From the NCBI GenBank assembly GCA_002786025.1, contig NHNW01000056.1, forward strand, positions 186,001 through 250,000: a stretch of DNA of 64,000 bases, written 5' to 3'. The DNA is from Zasmidium citrigriseum. Taxonomy: Eukaryota > Ascomycota > Dothideomycetes > Mycosphaerellales > Mycosphaerellaceae. Position numbers and translations under genes: made by a program. Below are positions 10,677 to 19,312 of the stretch, one piece after another. The notes beneath the pieces were generated by a model. It searched no databases. It saw nothing but the letters and a program-made list of their open reading frames with translations, and had not been told where the DNA came from. Position 1 is the stretch's first letter. Every line of letters begins with the position of its first letter.

Positions 10677-11669
10677 ATGGCGGCAAAAGCTCTCCACGAG
10701 CCCGCGATCCTAAATTTGATCTTCTCCCAACTCGACCCAATCGACCTCCTCCGGATCCAAAGGGTCTGCTACACCTGGCGACAGATTATAACAACGGACA
10801 AGACCTTCCTCAAAATCCTGTCATTGCACCCGGAGGATCCTCGCATCACATCGCACGACCCAGCAGTCACCCTTAACCCGCTCCTCAAAGACCTCTTTCC
10901 CTCCTTCTTCTATGGACGGGAATGGTGGGAAGGCCGCTGGGGCAACAACGCGGGTCCCTGGAGATTGACAGCCGAAAGATACTGGACGCCGGAGTTCGAC
11001 AATTGTCGCAAGATCTCTCGCCCCGACGCCAGCTGGCGACGCATGCTGCCCTACTCTCCACCACCGAAACGACTGGAAGTTCACGTTTCAGACCGCAAAA
11101 CGAAAACCATCGCTCGCCTCAATTTTGATAATGAGACGACCTGGCTGACTTTTGGTCTTCTTCATGATCTCGTCGAGAACGCCTGGATGCACGGCTCCCC
11201 CTGGTGGCTCCAAGACGTCGAACTCGAACATCCAGGCTGCAATCCCAGCCTTCACCGACGATACGACTTTGGTGGAAAGTACCCCAGCCCACCAGCGAAC
11301 GACACCGTGTACTTATACCTCACCGTGGACCATCGATCTCAAGATGAAAGGCTGCAGGTTTTGAGGCAGGGAATTGTGGAGAGGAAGAAGAGTATCAAGA
11401 GACAGGAGAGGAGGATTATTAAACTTTGTGGGACAAGGCCTAGAAGGGTCACGGAGCTGGATGAGCATGATTTTACGGGGGAGTTTCATGCTGAGGGGAG
11501 TCGGTCGTTTGGGGATGTTGAGTGGGATGAGGTTGAGGCCGTGAAGACGACTGATGTTGGTGGTGAAGAGGAGGAGGAGGAGGAGGAGGAGGAGGAGGAG
11601 GAGCCTGCACCTGGACAGCCACAAGTGCGGTCGACGAGACGAAGACTGTTTGGACTTTGGCGGAAGTGA
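10677..11669 (+). CDS. F-box protein
   Basis: An intact 330-aa frame. Residues 5-45 are an F-box (EPAILNLIFSQLDPIDLLRI, then QRVCYTWRQII), the Skp1-binding motif of SCF ubiquitin ligases. The rest has a Trp-rich region (REWWEGRWG, SPWWLQDVELEHPGC) of unknown fold that presumably selects substrate, and near the C-terminus a run of 13 Glu encoded by a (GAG)n tract at about 11567-11603, then a basic end (RRRLFGLWRK). Start is the first ATG (context CAACCATGG). Such F-box proteins are numerous in filamentous ascomycetes; the substrate is unknown. Confidence 0.8.
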   Translation: MAAKALHEPAILNLIFSQLDPIDLLRIQRVCYTWRQIITTDKTFLKILSLHPEDPRITSHDPAVTLNPLLKDLFPSFFYGREWWEGRWGNNAGPWRLTAERYWTPEFDNCRKISRPDASWRRMLPYSPPPKRLEVHVSDRKTKTIARLNFDNETTWLTFGLLHDLVENAWMHGSPWWLQDVELEHPGCNPSLHRRYDFGGKYPSPPANDTVYLYLTVDHRSQDERLQVLRQGIVERKKSIKRQERRIIKLCGTRPRRVTELDEHDFTGEFHAEGSRSFGDVEWDEVEAVKTTDVGGEEEEEEEEEEEEEPAPGQPQVRSTRRRLFGLWRK

Positions 11670-12092
11670 TGTGTCTGAACAAGAGGATGGGAATCGGCTT
11701 CGAGGCAAACATGAAGCGAAACAACAGGTGGATCAATCAAGACATCGAGAGGATTGCAAGTCTGACTCTGACTACTCGCCTTAACGAATTGTCTTCCCGC
11801 GATGGGCGGTTGGGCATTTCTAAGACCACATACTAGATATCGTTTGCATTGGTCCATCCATTTTCTTCATGTTGTTTGACTTTGACTTTGGGGGCTGTGT
11901 GGTGGGCGTGGGCGGCTTCTTCAAGGGACTCAGCCGCACGCCGCCCACAGAACAAGACACCGCTTTTGCATAGCTCACTAGAATTCGATTGCCCCAGCAT
12001 TTACTTAATATCATATAGCCAAGACGATGTCTATTGTACAATCACCACAATAATTTCGACATCGACTATTTTCCAGCAAAAGAACGACAACC
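11670..12092. other. Intergenic, 0.4 kb
   Basis: Leader and promoter of the downstream dioxygenase gene; nothing else seen. Confidence 0.5.
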
Positions 12093-12863
12093 ATGTCGTC
12101 AAATTCCCAACAATCAATGCAACCCCTCCTCCAAACCCTCCGCCAACCCTCCCCATCAACAGTCCGCTCAGAACAAGTCAACTTCAAGGAACTAGGCTTC
12201 ACCGAACACGAAGGCGCCTTCGCCCTCCTCATCCACGACCTCCTTACCCCCTCAGAATGCGACGCCCTCCGCACCGCCGCAGAAACAGCCTCAAACGGAC
12301 GATGGGACGCAGCACTCATCAACGCCGGCGGCCAGATGGTCATGGCCAGCGGTATCCGGCACTGCGATCGGATTATGTGGGATAATCCTGAGCTCGCGGA
12401 CGCTTTACTTGGACGGCTGAAACCGCATATCCCATCCAACATCTCGACGCTCAAAGACTCGCCTCAGATTACGAGTGACGACCCCATCTGGAGCTCCGGC
12501 ACCTGGACAATCTCCCGCCTGAACGACCGCCTGCGCTTCCTGCGGTACAAACCCGGCATGTACTTCCGGCAACACACGGACGGATTCTACGTCACACCCG
12601 ACGAAAGCGAAGTCTCCTTCCTGACCGTCCATCTCTATCTGCGCGGGAGTTCGGATCTCAAAGGCGGCGCGACGAGGTTCTTTGGCGAGGACCGGCCCGG
12701 GAATGTGTTGGAGTTTGATGTTGATCCGAGTCCCGGGAGTTGTTTGGTCTTTCAGCATTATGATCTGGTGCATAGTGGGGAGGATGTGAGGGAGGGGACG
12801 AAGTATACTATGAGGACGGATGTTATGTATCGGAAGGTGAGTGAGGAGGGTGGAGGGGGGTGA
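12093..12863 (+). CDS. 2-oxoglutarate/Fe(II) dioxygenase of the prolyl-4-hydroxylase type
   Basis: An intact single-exon 256-aa frame. The double-stranded beta-helix core shows the iron ligands H161 and D163 in FRQHTDGFY, H227 in DLVHSGEDV, and the 2-oxoglutarate-binding K237 in GTKYTMRTDVMY, all with the spacing of prolyl-4-hydroxylase alpha-subunit-like enzymes. GGATRFF precedes the second histidine, as usual. No signal peptide, so it is probably cytosolic or nuclear. Substrate unknown (protein prolines or a small molecule). It is convergent with the U-box gene 300 bp away. Confidence 0.85.
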   Translation: MSSNSQQSMQPLLQTLRQPSPSTVRSEQVNFKELGFTEHEGAFALLIHDLLTPSECDALRTAAETASNGRWDAALINAGGQMVMASGIRHCDRIMWDNPELADALLGRLKPHIPSNISTLKDSPQITSDDPIWSSGTWTISRLNDRLRFLRYKPGMYFRQHTDGFYVTPDESEVSFLTVHLYLRGSSDLKGGATRFFGEDRPGNVLEFDVDPSPGSCLVFQHYDLVHSGEDVREGTKYTMRTDVMYRKVSEEGGGG

Positions 12864-13163
12864 GCAATTGCCAGATGAACGAATGAGAACTGTCTTTGAT
12901 TCGGTGGCAGGAGAAGGATAACTCAGTTAATGACAGTTCCTCGTTCATCGAGCATCTCGCCTGTGCCAGAACGATGTAGTCGCTGGAAGGCGAACGAGCG
13001 CTGCCCAAACTCTCAAGGGACAGAGTTTAAGACTCTCGTGCTTTGGGTAGAATGGAGGTGGTATTAGAGTCGAGGTCGATGTTTGCCTTGCGACGCCACA
13101 GAAAGGGTCATGCGCTCTCCTCTGCTGACTCTCGCTGACCTTGCAGAAGGACAAGATTGAGGC

Positions 13164-14141
13164 TCAATCCTCGGGAACATCTTCGACGGTAGCAGGCCGG
13201 GGAATGCGTCCATCATGCCGTTCACGATCCGGAGGTCCTTCCATATGCTTCGCCTTCCACTGATCAATCATCGTCTGAAGAACACGATTCGGTCGTAAAT
13301 CGCGATGGTCGAGAGGCTCCCTCGTGACTGGACAGTTGCCGTAATCCGCAATGTGTCGCTCGATGATCTCTCGGTCGTAAGTATGGCCGCTGGGCGTCAT
13401 GACTGCTTCGTTGATCAAAGCCGAAGTTATGATATGGTCGATCAGATGTTCAGGTGGGTCCTCGTCAAGTTCTTCGGTTCGTCGTGCGTCTGAACTTGCA
13501 GTCTGGAACGATGCCTTTCTGCCGTATCGTGGAACGTCGTCTCTGTCTCTGTATACAGGTTCGTAGTCTTCTGCACGGGGAGATTGGCTTCGTCTCGATC
13601 TCGTTCTGTTGCTGGCAGCACCTCCAGGTCTAGATCCAGAGGCTCCCGCACGCGGAGACTGGCTCCGCCTCGAGTTCTTCCTGTTGAATGATGGCTGTGA
13701 CCTCGTGCTACCCGCACGCGAAAGGGGATGAGATGCCGGCCTCGGGGCTGCTGGTCTTGCCGCAGCTGGTCTCGGAGGAGCTGGTCCAGGCCTTGGAACC
13801 CCATTACGACCGCCATTCTCAGGTGCAAAAGTCTCATGATTCCGCATCCCAATATTGGCCGGCACGATCGCTCCGGGTAATACGACGCAGTGATTCAGTA
13901 TTCCCCCCTTGACGATCCCACCTTCCTCCACTCTGCAGTGGTTCATGACGCCGCCCTGCACGATTCCGCCATTGACGGTGCAGTGGTTCATAACGCCGCT
14001 CTCGATTCGGCCTGCGTTGACGGTACAGCCATTCAAAGATCCTCCGTATACCTCGCTTTCGCCGCGGACTCTGGTGTGGTTGAGGACGCCACCGGTGACT
14101 CGCGCCGTGAGTGCGATGTCGCAGTGGTTGGCGGTTGCCAT
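13164..14141 (-). CDS. U-box protein with N-terminal Asn-His-Cys repeats (probable E3 ubiquitin ligase)
   Basis: I chose ATG 14141 (MATANHCDIALTARV), giving 325 aa; the frame is open upstream to 14423 but looks like leader. Residues 1-100 consist of short repeats around a Gly-Gly-(Val/Ile)-Met/Leu-Asn-His-Cys core: GGVLNHTRV, SGVMNHCTV, GGVMNHCRV, GGILNHCVV, plus GGSLNGCTV, with a spacing of 15-16 residues. This suggests a parallel beta-solenoid. Residues 110-215 are a disordered Pro/Ala and Arg/Ser linker. The C-terminus (about 245-310) is a U-box: LIDHIITSALINEAVMTPSG, HTYDREIIERHI, CPVTREPL, NRVLQTMIDQWK, the E2-binding fold of U-box ubiquitin ligases. I do not recognise this domain pairing from known U-box proteins. 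Confidence 0.75.
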   Translation of the reverse strand: MATANHCDIALTARVTGGVLNHTRVRGESEVYGGSLNGCTVNAGRIESGVMNHCTVNGGIVQGGVMNHCRVEEGGIVKGGILNHCVVLPGAIVPANIGMRNHETFAPENGGRNGVPRPGPAPPRPAAARPAAPRPASHPLSRAGSTRSQPSFNRKNSRRSQSPRAGASGSRPGGAASNRTRSRRSQSPRAEDYEPVYRDRDDVPRYGRKASFQTASSDARRTEELDEDPPEHLIDHIITSALINEAVMTPSGHTYDREIIERHIADYGNCPVTREPLDHRDLRPNRVLQTMIDQWKAKHMEGPPDRERHDGRIPRPATVEDVPED

Positions 14142-14932
14142 CTTAAGCCTGACCGAGACTCCACGTAGATTGTGATGCTGGGAATGATGTTCTGCAAGAT
14201 CTGTGAGGCGGATGGCTACTGCGCCTTGACTTCGTGATCCGTGTATGTGTTTGGCAGGCGGAGTGTAGTGTCGATCATTCGAGGTCGGGCAGATATTCCT
14301 CAGCTCTACATCGTAAAGTCTTTTGGGATGATCATGCTGCAAAGATGTATACCCACACGGCGCGGTCGCGAAGAGGCGAGTGATCCAGCGTATGGTCCTG
14401 GTCGTTGAGGAGAAAGCAGTCACCCTGATCGCTCAAAGTCAAAGTCCACACGAGTGCACGGTCCTCTGCCCTTTGCCCTTGTTCGTCCCAAACTCTCTTA
14501 AATTCACAAGGCTGTCCCCAAGACAGGGATGTAAGCCCTCTCACTGCCATATTGTTCTCACATTAAAGCCCCTACACTGGCCATGGCGAGGTGAATCAAT
14601 TCCCGAAAAGTGGCTCAAGTATAGTAAGTCTTTCTCAACCAAACGATCACCATCCATGGCAAGGGACAGGGCTATCAGAGACTGACGAGGAAGAACATGA
14701 TTCGGGGAGAACAACATCAATATCAACAAGTGCAAAGTGGTATCATACGCTGAAGTGAGGCCAACGCTCACGCCTCAAGACCCAAGCCGGGTACAAAGTC
14801 ATCTCAAGCCTTCCCATCCCATTTCTCTCCCAAGCCATATCCATCCATGCATTCAATCGTCTCAATCGTGCCCGTTCATCCTGTCCCATTCTGTGGGATC
14901 AACTCCTTTCAATGCCAATGTGGTTCTACTAC
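14142..14932. other. Intergenic, 0.8 kb
   Basis: Contains the leader of the U-box gene and the downstream region of the 14933-16549 gene (both minus strand). Nothing else seen. Confidence 0.5.
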
Positions 14933-16549
14933 TCAAATCTCTCCACGTGCCGCCGCTGCGGCTCTCACCTTAGCCGTCTCTTCTTCATCGATGGGCCAGC
15001 TCTGCATCATCTTCAACTCTCGCTGCACTCTCCTACGCCTCGCGCTCTTACTCTCGCCGTTCATACGGCCCTTGTGGATCAGCGTCTCGGCACGACCCTC
15101 ACCGGAGAAGCGCCTCGTCTTGGAGACGCCGTTGGGAGAGGCATCGCCGCCCAGGCTCCAGCGCAGCTTCTGGCCGCCGCGGTTCTTCTCTGGAAGCTCG
15201 TAGGCGGCTGGCGACATCTTTTTCGCTCCTGCAACGGCATCAAAATCTCCCGTTGGCGTGGTGTGGGAGGATGGTGGCAACTCTGGCGACGTGGCGCTGG
15301 TAGCGGAGTCCTGACGCTTGGAGCTGTGGTCATCGGATACGTCTGAGTCGCTGCGCAGTGGCTGGGAATCTCGAATCGTGTTGGTTGGGAGCGAGAGCGG
15401 GTCGGTGTCGGACTCCTCGTCGTCGTCATTCTCGTTCATGTTGTAGTTCAGCTGGCTGTCCCGTTGAGATTGGGTGTCGCGTTCGTCAGGAACTTCATCG
15501 AACGCATTCGTCAGAAGCAGGCCATTGCTCTGCAGCTCGTCGTCGGAAGTCTGCTCAACCGCAATGGCTGGGACTCCATTATGCAGACTGACAACTTCCA
15601 CTCCATCCTCGTCTTCATGGGCAGCACGTGGGCGTCGGACCTTGCCTCCCGCGAGTCGGGTATTCTTGCGTGCGAGGAGAGCCTTGTAGACACCCATGTT
15701 CTTGGCCTTCTCATACTCTGCCATCTTCTCGGAGATCACAGCGTTCAGCTTGGCCATCTTGACGATGTCGCGAGCGAGGATGGTGCTGAGACCGGGCGTG
15801 GTTTGTGGTGGTGGGATACGCGGAGCTTCAGACTCTGACTGAGCTTCTTTCTGCCGCTTGAGCTCGTCCAGCTCCTCCTCGGTGTACTGATTGAGATTGT
15901 ATCCCTTCTCGATGGCGGCCTGCTTCTTGGCTTCAAGGTCGGCGCGTACCCGCTGGGCATTGGCCTGACTGAAGTCGAACTTGAGGTTGCTAGCTTCTTC
16001 TTCACTGTCATCGTTGATGAGTCTGGTGGAGCGGCGACGTGGGTTAGAGGACGCGGTGGTGGATGGCTTGCGCAGGCGCGTGGTGGTGGTGGGACCGTTG
16101 TGGAGGGTGTTGCGGCGGGCGCGCTTGGCGGGTCTGGCCATATCGTCTTCTTCTTCTTCGTTCTCGGAGTTGTTGGTGTCGGTGTCAATGTTGCCGGTGC
16201 TCTTGCGCTTGAGCGTCTTCTTGCTGCTGGTGCTGGAGTTGCCGGCTGCGGCGCGTTCTTCTGCCTCTGCGGCCTCTCTTCTCGCCTTCATGATGCGCGC
16301 CTTTCTCTTGCGATACTCCGGGTCCTGGTCCAGCCATTCTTGCGGAGTGTCGTCGGTGACTTCGTAGGCGGCGCCGCGCCAGTGGTAGACGAGGAGGATC
16401 TCGGTGTTCTTGAGCTGCTTGATCTTGATGCCGCGCATGGTGTCCTTGCCGTCGATGTTCAGGCGTCGCAGCTCTTTGGGCACGTTCGGGTCATCGCTGC
16501 TAGGATTGACCGAGGCGACGTTGGGGAGGGAGTTGCGAGTGCCGACCAT
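14933..16549 (-). CDS. Presumed nuclear protein, function unknown
   Basis: An intronless 538-aa frame from ATG 16549. Residues 38-75 form a compact segment (MRGIKIKQLKNTEILLVYHW, then RGAAYEVTDDTPQEWL) that resembles a small beta-rich reader-type module but is not a recognised family. A helical basic stretch follows (EYRKRKARIMKARREAAEAE). The remainder is low-complexity, acidic and basic, with candidate nuclear signals (ARPAKRARR, PRRRSTRL) and a predicted coiled coil around residues 205-235. The C-terminus is basic (KSARRRRVQRELKMM). Its leader is CA-rich (CACACACAAACAAG). A chromatin or RNA role is an inference from composition only. Confidence 0.7.
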   Translation of the reverse strand: MVGTRNSLPNVASVNPSSDDPNVPKELRRLNIDGKDTMRGIKIKQLKNTEILLVYHWRGAAYEVTDDTPQEWLDQDPEYRKRKARIMKARREAAEAEERAAAGNSSTSSKKTLKRKSTGNIDTDTNNSENEEEEDDMARPAKRARRNTLHNGPTTTTRLRKPSTTASSNPRRRSTRLINDDSEEEASNLKFDFSQANAQRVRADLEAKKQAAIEKGYNLNQYTEEELDELKRQKEAQSESEAPRIPPPQTTPGLSTILARDIVKMAKLNAVISEKMAEYEKAKNMGVYKALLARKNTRLAGGKVRRPRAAHEDEDGVEVVSLHNGVPAIAVEQTSDDELQSNGLLLTNAFDEVPDERDTQSQRDSQLNYNMNENDDDEESDTDPLSLPTNTIRDSQPLRSDSDVSDDHSSKRQDSATSATSPELPPSSHTTPTGDFDAVAGAKKMSPAAYELPEKNRGGQKLRWSLGGDASPNGVSKTRRFSGEGRAETLIHKGRMNGESKSARRRRVQRELKMMQSWPIDEEETAKVRAAAAARGEI

Positions 16550-17073
16550 GTTGCTGGTGTTCGTTTGGTCTTGTTTGTGTGTGTGGTTGAGGGTGCGTCG
16601 TCGCGTTTTGCTGTGTGTTGGTGGTGAGGATGGGCGTTCTTAGGATGTGTACATTTCCAGAGCGAGGCCGAGCAAGAGGAGCAAGATATACAAGAGGCCG
16701 GTATTGTCGCCAACAACAATAGACGCTTCAATTGAAAGCAGACAATAAGAACGCCGCCGCGCGCGGCCCCGCCGCCTCGGGCCGAACCCTGAAATCGAGA
16801 CATGTCTTGGCGCCACGAACTGGTCTTGTCCTTTCCACCATCCAGTACACAAACGTCCTTGTAAAGTCGAATGCAGCAGTCCTAGAACTTGCACGAGCCG
16901 AGGAAATGACCATTCTTGAGCTAGTCTGTTGTTGTCATCCCGATATTGAGAGGATCCTCGGGGTGTCGATGTGGTGTAGCCCCAGTCTTGCAGTGCCGGC
17001 TGAGCATGAGCCGTGAGCAGTGTGAATCTACCGCCTCCGTGCGCCGGCCGTGGCCGCCGCAGCGATGGGGGCA
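16550..17073. other. Intergenic
   Basis: Between the hairpin array A (17074-17280) and the start of the 14933-16549 gene. No ribozyme-like element like those at loci B-E was found here. Confidence 0.5.
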
Positions 17074-17280
17074 GGGGAACGAGAAAGACAGAGCCTTCCT
17101 TGTTATGACAAAAGTGATGGGAAGGGGAACGAGAAAGACGGAGCCTTCCTTGTTATGATGATGGTGGTGGTGGTGGTGGTGATGAGATGTAGAGGGGAAC
17201 GAGAAAGACAGAGCCTTCCTTGTTATGGTAGTTTGGTGATGATGGCGAAGATCAAGCAAGACAGAGCCTTCCTCGATGGT
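17074..17280 (-). repeat. Hairpin array A: four units in the 3' flank of the 17323-18705 gene
   Basis: Units at 17074-17107, 17124-17157, 17194-17227 and 17249-17280. On the minus strand (sense of the adjacent gene) each reads GGAAGGC-TCT-GTCTTTC or a close variant (TCC in unit 2; CTTGC in unit 4). The tip AAGGC/GUCUU closes a pyrimidine triloop and flanking bases extend the stem (AAC...GTT in three units). Spacers are G-poor (for example TCCCCTTCCCATCAC). The first unit starts about 45 nt after the stop codon of gene A. Unlike loci B-E, no AAAATTTTT tract or pseudoknot follows. Confidence 0.85.
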
Positions 17281-17322
17281 GGTACACACAGGTTGGTGTA
17301 TATGGGCTGGTCCGGTAGGTGA

Positions 17323-18705
17323 TCAGCGGTCGTCGGGCTTGGGGCGGCCGGCCGGGAGCGCTGGTGGTTCCCAGTTGTTGGCAAAGGGTGTCGAGGTGTA
17401 GCCAAAGTCCTCACCTGTCTTGTTGCTGAACTTTTTTGGTGGCTCATCGACATCGCGCGCATTGGACTTCTCCTTGAACTTCAGACACTCGCGACCGATC
17501 TCATTCAAGCTGCGATGGTCTCGCTGGTGCCACTCACGGAGGTTCTTCAGGTATTCCTCTTGGCCACCAGCTGCTTGTCGAGAGCGATGGACCCAGTTCG
17601 TGAAGTCCGGATAGTTGTACTCGCCCAGATATTCTTGTCCACTTCCTGAATGACCGTCTTCGTCGACCTCGGGCAATGCATTCGACGGACGTGCACGAGC
17701 TCTGTAGTAGCTCAGCATTAACTCGGAGGCGGCCTTCATGGTGTTGTTGTTGTCGAACAGCTCCATCTGCTGCTGTTCGGTCAAAAGGGCACCTTTGCCG
17801 TACCGGCCATCTTCGTCGCGACGAATCTCTGCTTCGGTCTGGGGTTCCCGAGGCCCTGCGGGTTTGCGTGAGGCCGTCACTGCCATCTCTTCTTCGTCGT
17901 CCTCAATGTTGGTGGTACTGAGGGCTCCTGGCAGACATGGCACACCTAGAAGGTCCCACGTGGCGCCGAGAGACATCATTGCCCGCTTCTGCGTTGGGCC
18001 GATGGCTTTGCTGGGGTTCCAGCTGTCTTGGCTGCCGAGCTGGAGCATGCGACGGAAACCCGTGGGCATCTCCAAGGCCCAGTCCGCAGTAGCAGGTATG
18101 CTCGTCCGGTCCGCCAGTGCAAACGAGCCGCTTCCAGAGAACTTCGTAGGCGTGGACTGGTCCGCGAACTCCAGACGTCCACCCAGGTGTAGGCCGGGGT
18201 TGCGGTCGTCTTGCGCCTCGTCGGCTTTCTTGTTGTGCTCTGCCACGAGCGTGTCCCAGATGGCAGGGTCGTTCTCTGATTGTTCACATCAGTTCCCTGA
18301 AGAGCATAAACACGATTGTAGCGGGTGTGACTTACTGTTCTTCAGCTCTTGCACCTTGGGCTTGAGCGCGTTGGCTTTCTCGAGCCATTCCATGGCGCGG
18401 GATCTCGCCGTTTGTGCATCGCGCACAGCTGACTCGTACTGATTTCTCAGCTGCGCCGCCTCCTGCGTGTCGTGGCCTCGGCCTTGGCTGGCCTGCACCA
18501 ACTGCCACAGGCGCTGCACTGTGGTATTGAGCTGTTCAGCTCTCGCTTTCGTCTATCTCAAAGTCAGTATGGGCATACGGGACCAGTGGTGGCTCTAAAG
18601 ACTCACTGTCTCAAGTTCTCGGGCGTAGTAGGCCCAAGTGCACGAGGGGCATCCGCCTGTGATCGACGGGTGCGGGCATGGCTTGTTGATTTTGTTGGAC
18701 TCCAT
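17323..18705 (-). CDS. Presumed nuclear protein with short Cys motif and coiled coil (gene A)
   Basis: Three exons: 18705..18607, 18552..18336 and 18275..17323 (introns 54 and 60 nt, GTGAGT and GTAAGT donors, ACTGAC and ACTGAT branches), 422 aa. The N-terminus has a short Cys motif (KPCPHPSITGGCPSCTWAYY), then a helical coiled-coil region (residues 34-110: ARAEQLNTTVQRLWQLVQAS and beyond). The remainder is polar without known domains; LHLGGRLEFADQ and QKRAMMSLGATWDLLGVP are notable hydrophobic patches. Introns were placed by matching phases (0, then 1), and the frame is continuous. The stop is followed directly by hairpin array A. Function unknown. Confidence 0.75.
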
Positions 18706-19048
18706 AGTGGTGGTGTCGAGGTCGGTGGTACGTGTGTTGGGGAGCGTGTGGTAGGGGTATGTAGGTGTAGGTGTAAAGTTCGAGAAGGCGATGTGAGGGA
18801 AAAAGCAAGCAAACAAAAGTGGCGCCAAGACGTCTTGGCAACGACTTTGATCTAATCAGGCAGGAGCGGCAAGAGCAAAGTGAACGTCTGCCTCCAAGCA
18901 GACCCACAACAACGCAAGCGACTAACACTCCGTGTATATTGCAATGGCAAGACAGTTGCCGTGTACAGTTGTGAGTGCATGCTTGTCGATTATTCTCTTC
19001 TCCGATACCGGGCGCGTTGCCCAAGCAGTGATGAAAAGATGGAAAGTT
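18706..19048. other. Promoter region of gene A with a perfect 16-bp palindrome
   Basis: About 340 bp between ribozyme B and the gene A ATG, same strand. It holds the perfect palindrome GCCAAGACGTCTTGGC at 18824-18839, about 120 bp upstream of the ATG, with an ACGT centre like sites for bZIP dimers. The leader near the ATG is CA-rich. The regulatory role is inferred. Confidence 0.5.
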
Positions 19049-19120
19049 GAGCTGACTTGGTTTCGCCTTTCAGGCTACTCACGCCGCGCACCACGAGAAG
19101 GTGCAGCTCAATCGCACGGC
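19049..19120 (-). ncRNA. HDV-like self-cleaving ribozyme candidate, locus B
   Basis: A 72-nt element whose predicted cleavage is just 5' of G1 at 19120, after the tract AAAATTTTT. On the minus strand: P1 GCCGTGC/GCGCGGC (7 bp, one T-G wobble), P2 GAGCTG/CAGCTC (extends to 8 bp with TT/AA), P3 ACC/GGT, L3 TTCTCGT, junction GTGAGTAG, P4 GCCT-GAA-AGGC, and J4/2 CCAAG. The order P1-P2-P3-P3'-P1'-P4-P4'-P2' is that of the HDV ribozyme fold. The P1.1 mini-helix is not certain. It lies downstream of gene B and array B. Confidence 0.75.
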
Positions 19121-19130
19121 AAAAATTTTA

Positions 19131-19270
19131 GACCGATCCAAGACGAAGCCTTGAATCATGTCTGTGTTCAATGTGGGTGCAAAGGGGACGGTCAAAGACA
19201 AAGCCTTCGGTCGTATGAGTGTTTGTGTGCAAGGGGACGATCAAAGACGGAGCCTTCGGTCGTATGAATG
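19131..19270 (-). repeat. Hairpin array B: three units in the 3' flank of gene B
   Basis: Units at about 19131-19160, 19187-19216 and 19238-19264. Sense (minus strand) cores are CGAAGGC-TCC-GTCTTTG, CGAAGGC-TTT-GTCTTTG and CAAGGC-TTC-GTCTTGG. The stem edges ACGA/TCGT in the unit nearest the gene pair as DNA and RNA. The triloop varies only among pyrimidines. The array begins about 45 nt after the stop of gene B and ends directly at the A4T5 tract preceding ribozyme B. Confidence 0.85.
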
Positions 19271-19312
19271 TGCATGTGTATGGTTATCCACCAGTGAGCC
19301 AGCGTGCTGAAC

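Noticed and set aside
17074..17280. CRISPR-like repeat array
   Set aside because: Regular repeats with spacers, but the genome is eukaryotic, repeats are diverged hairpins with covarying stems, and there are no cas genes.
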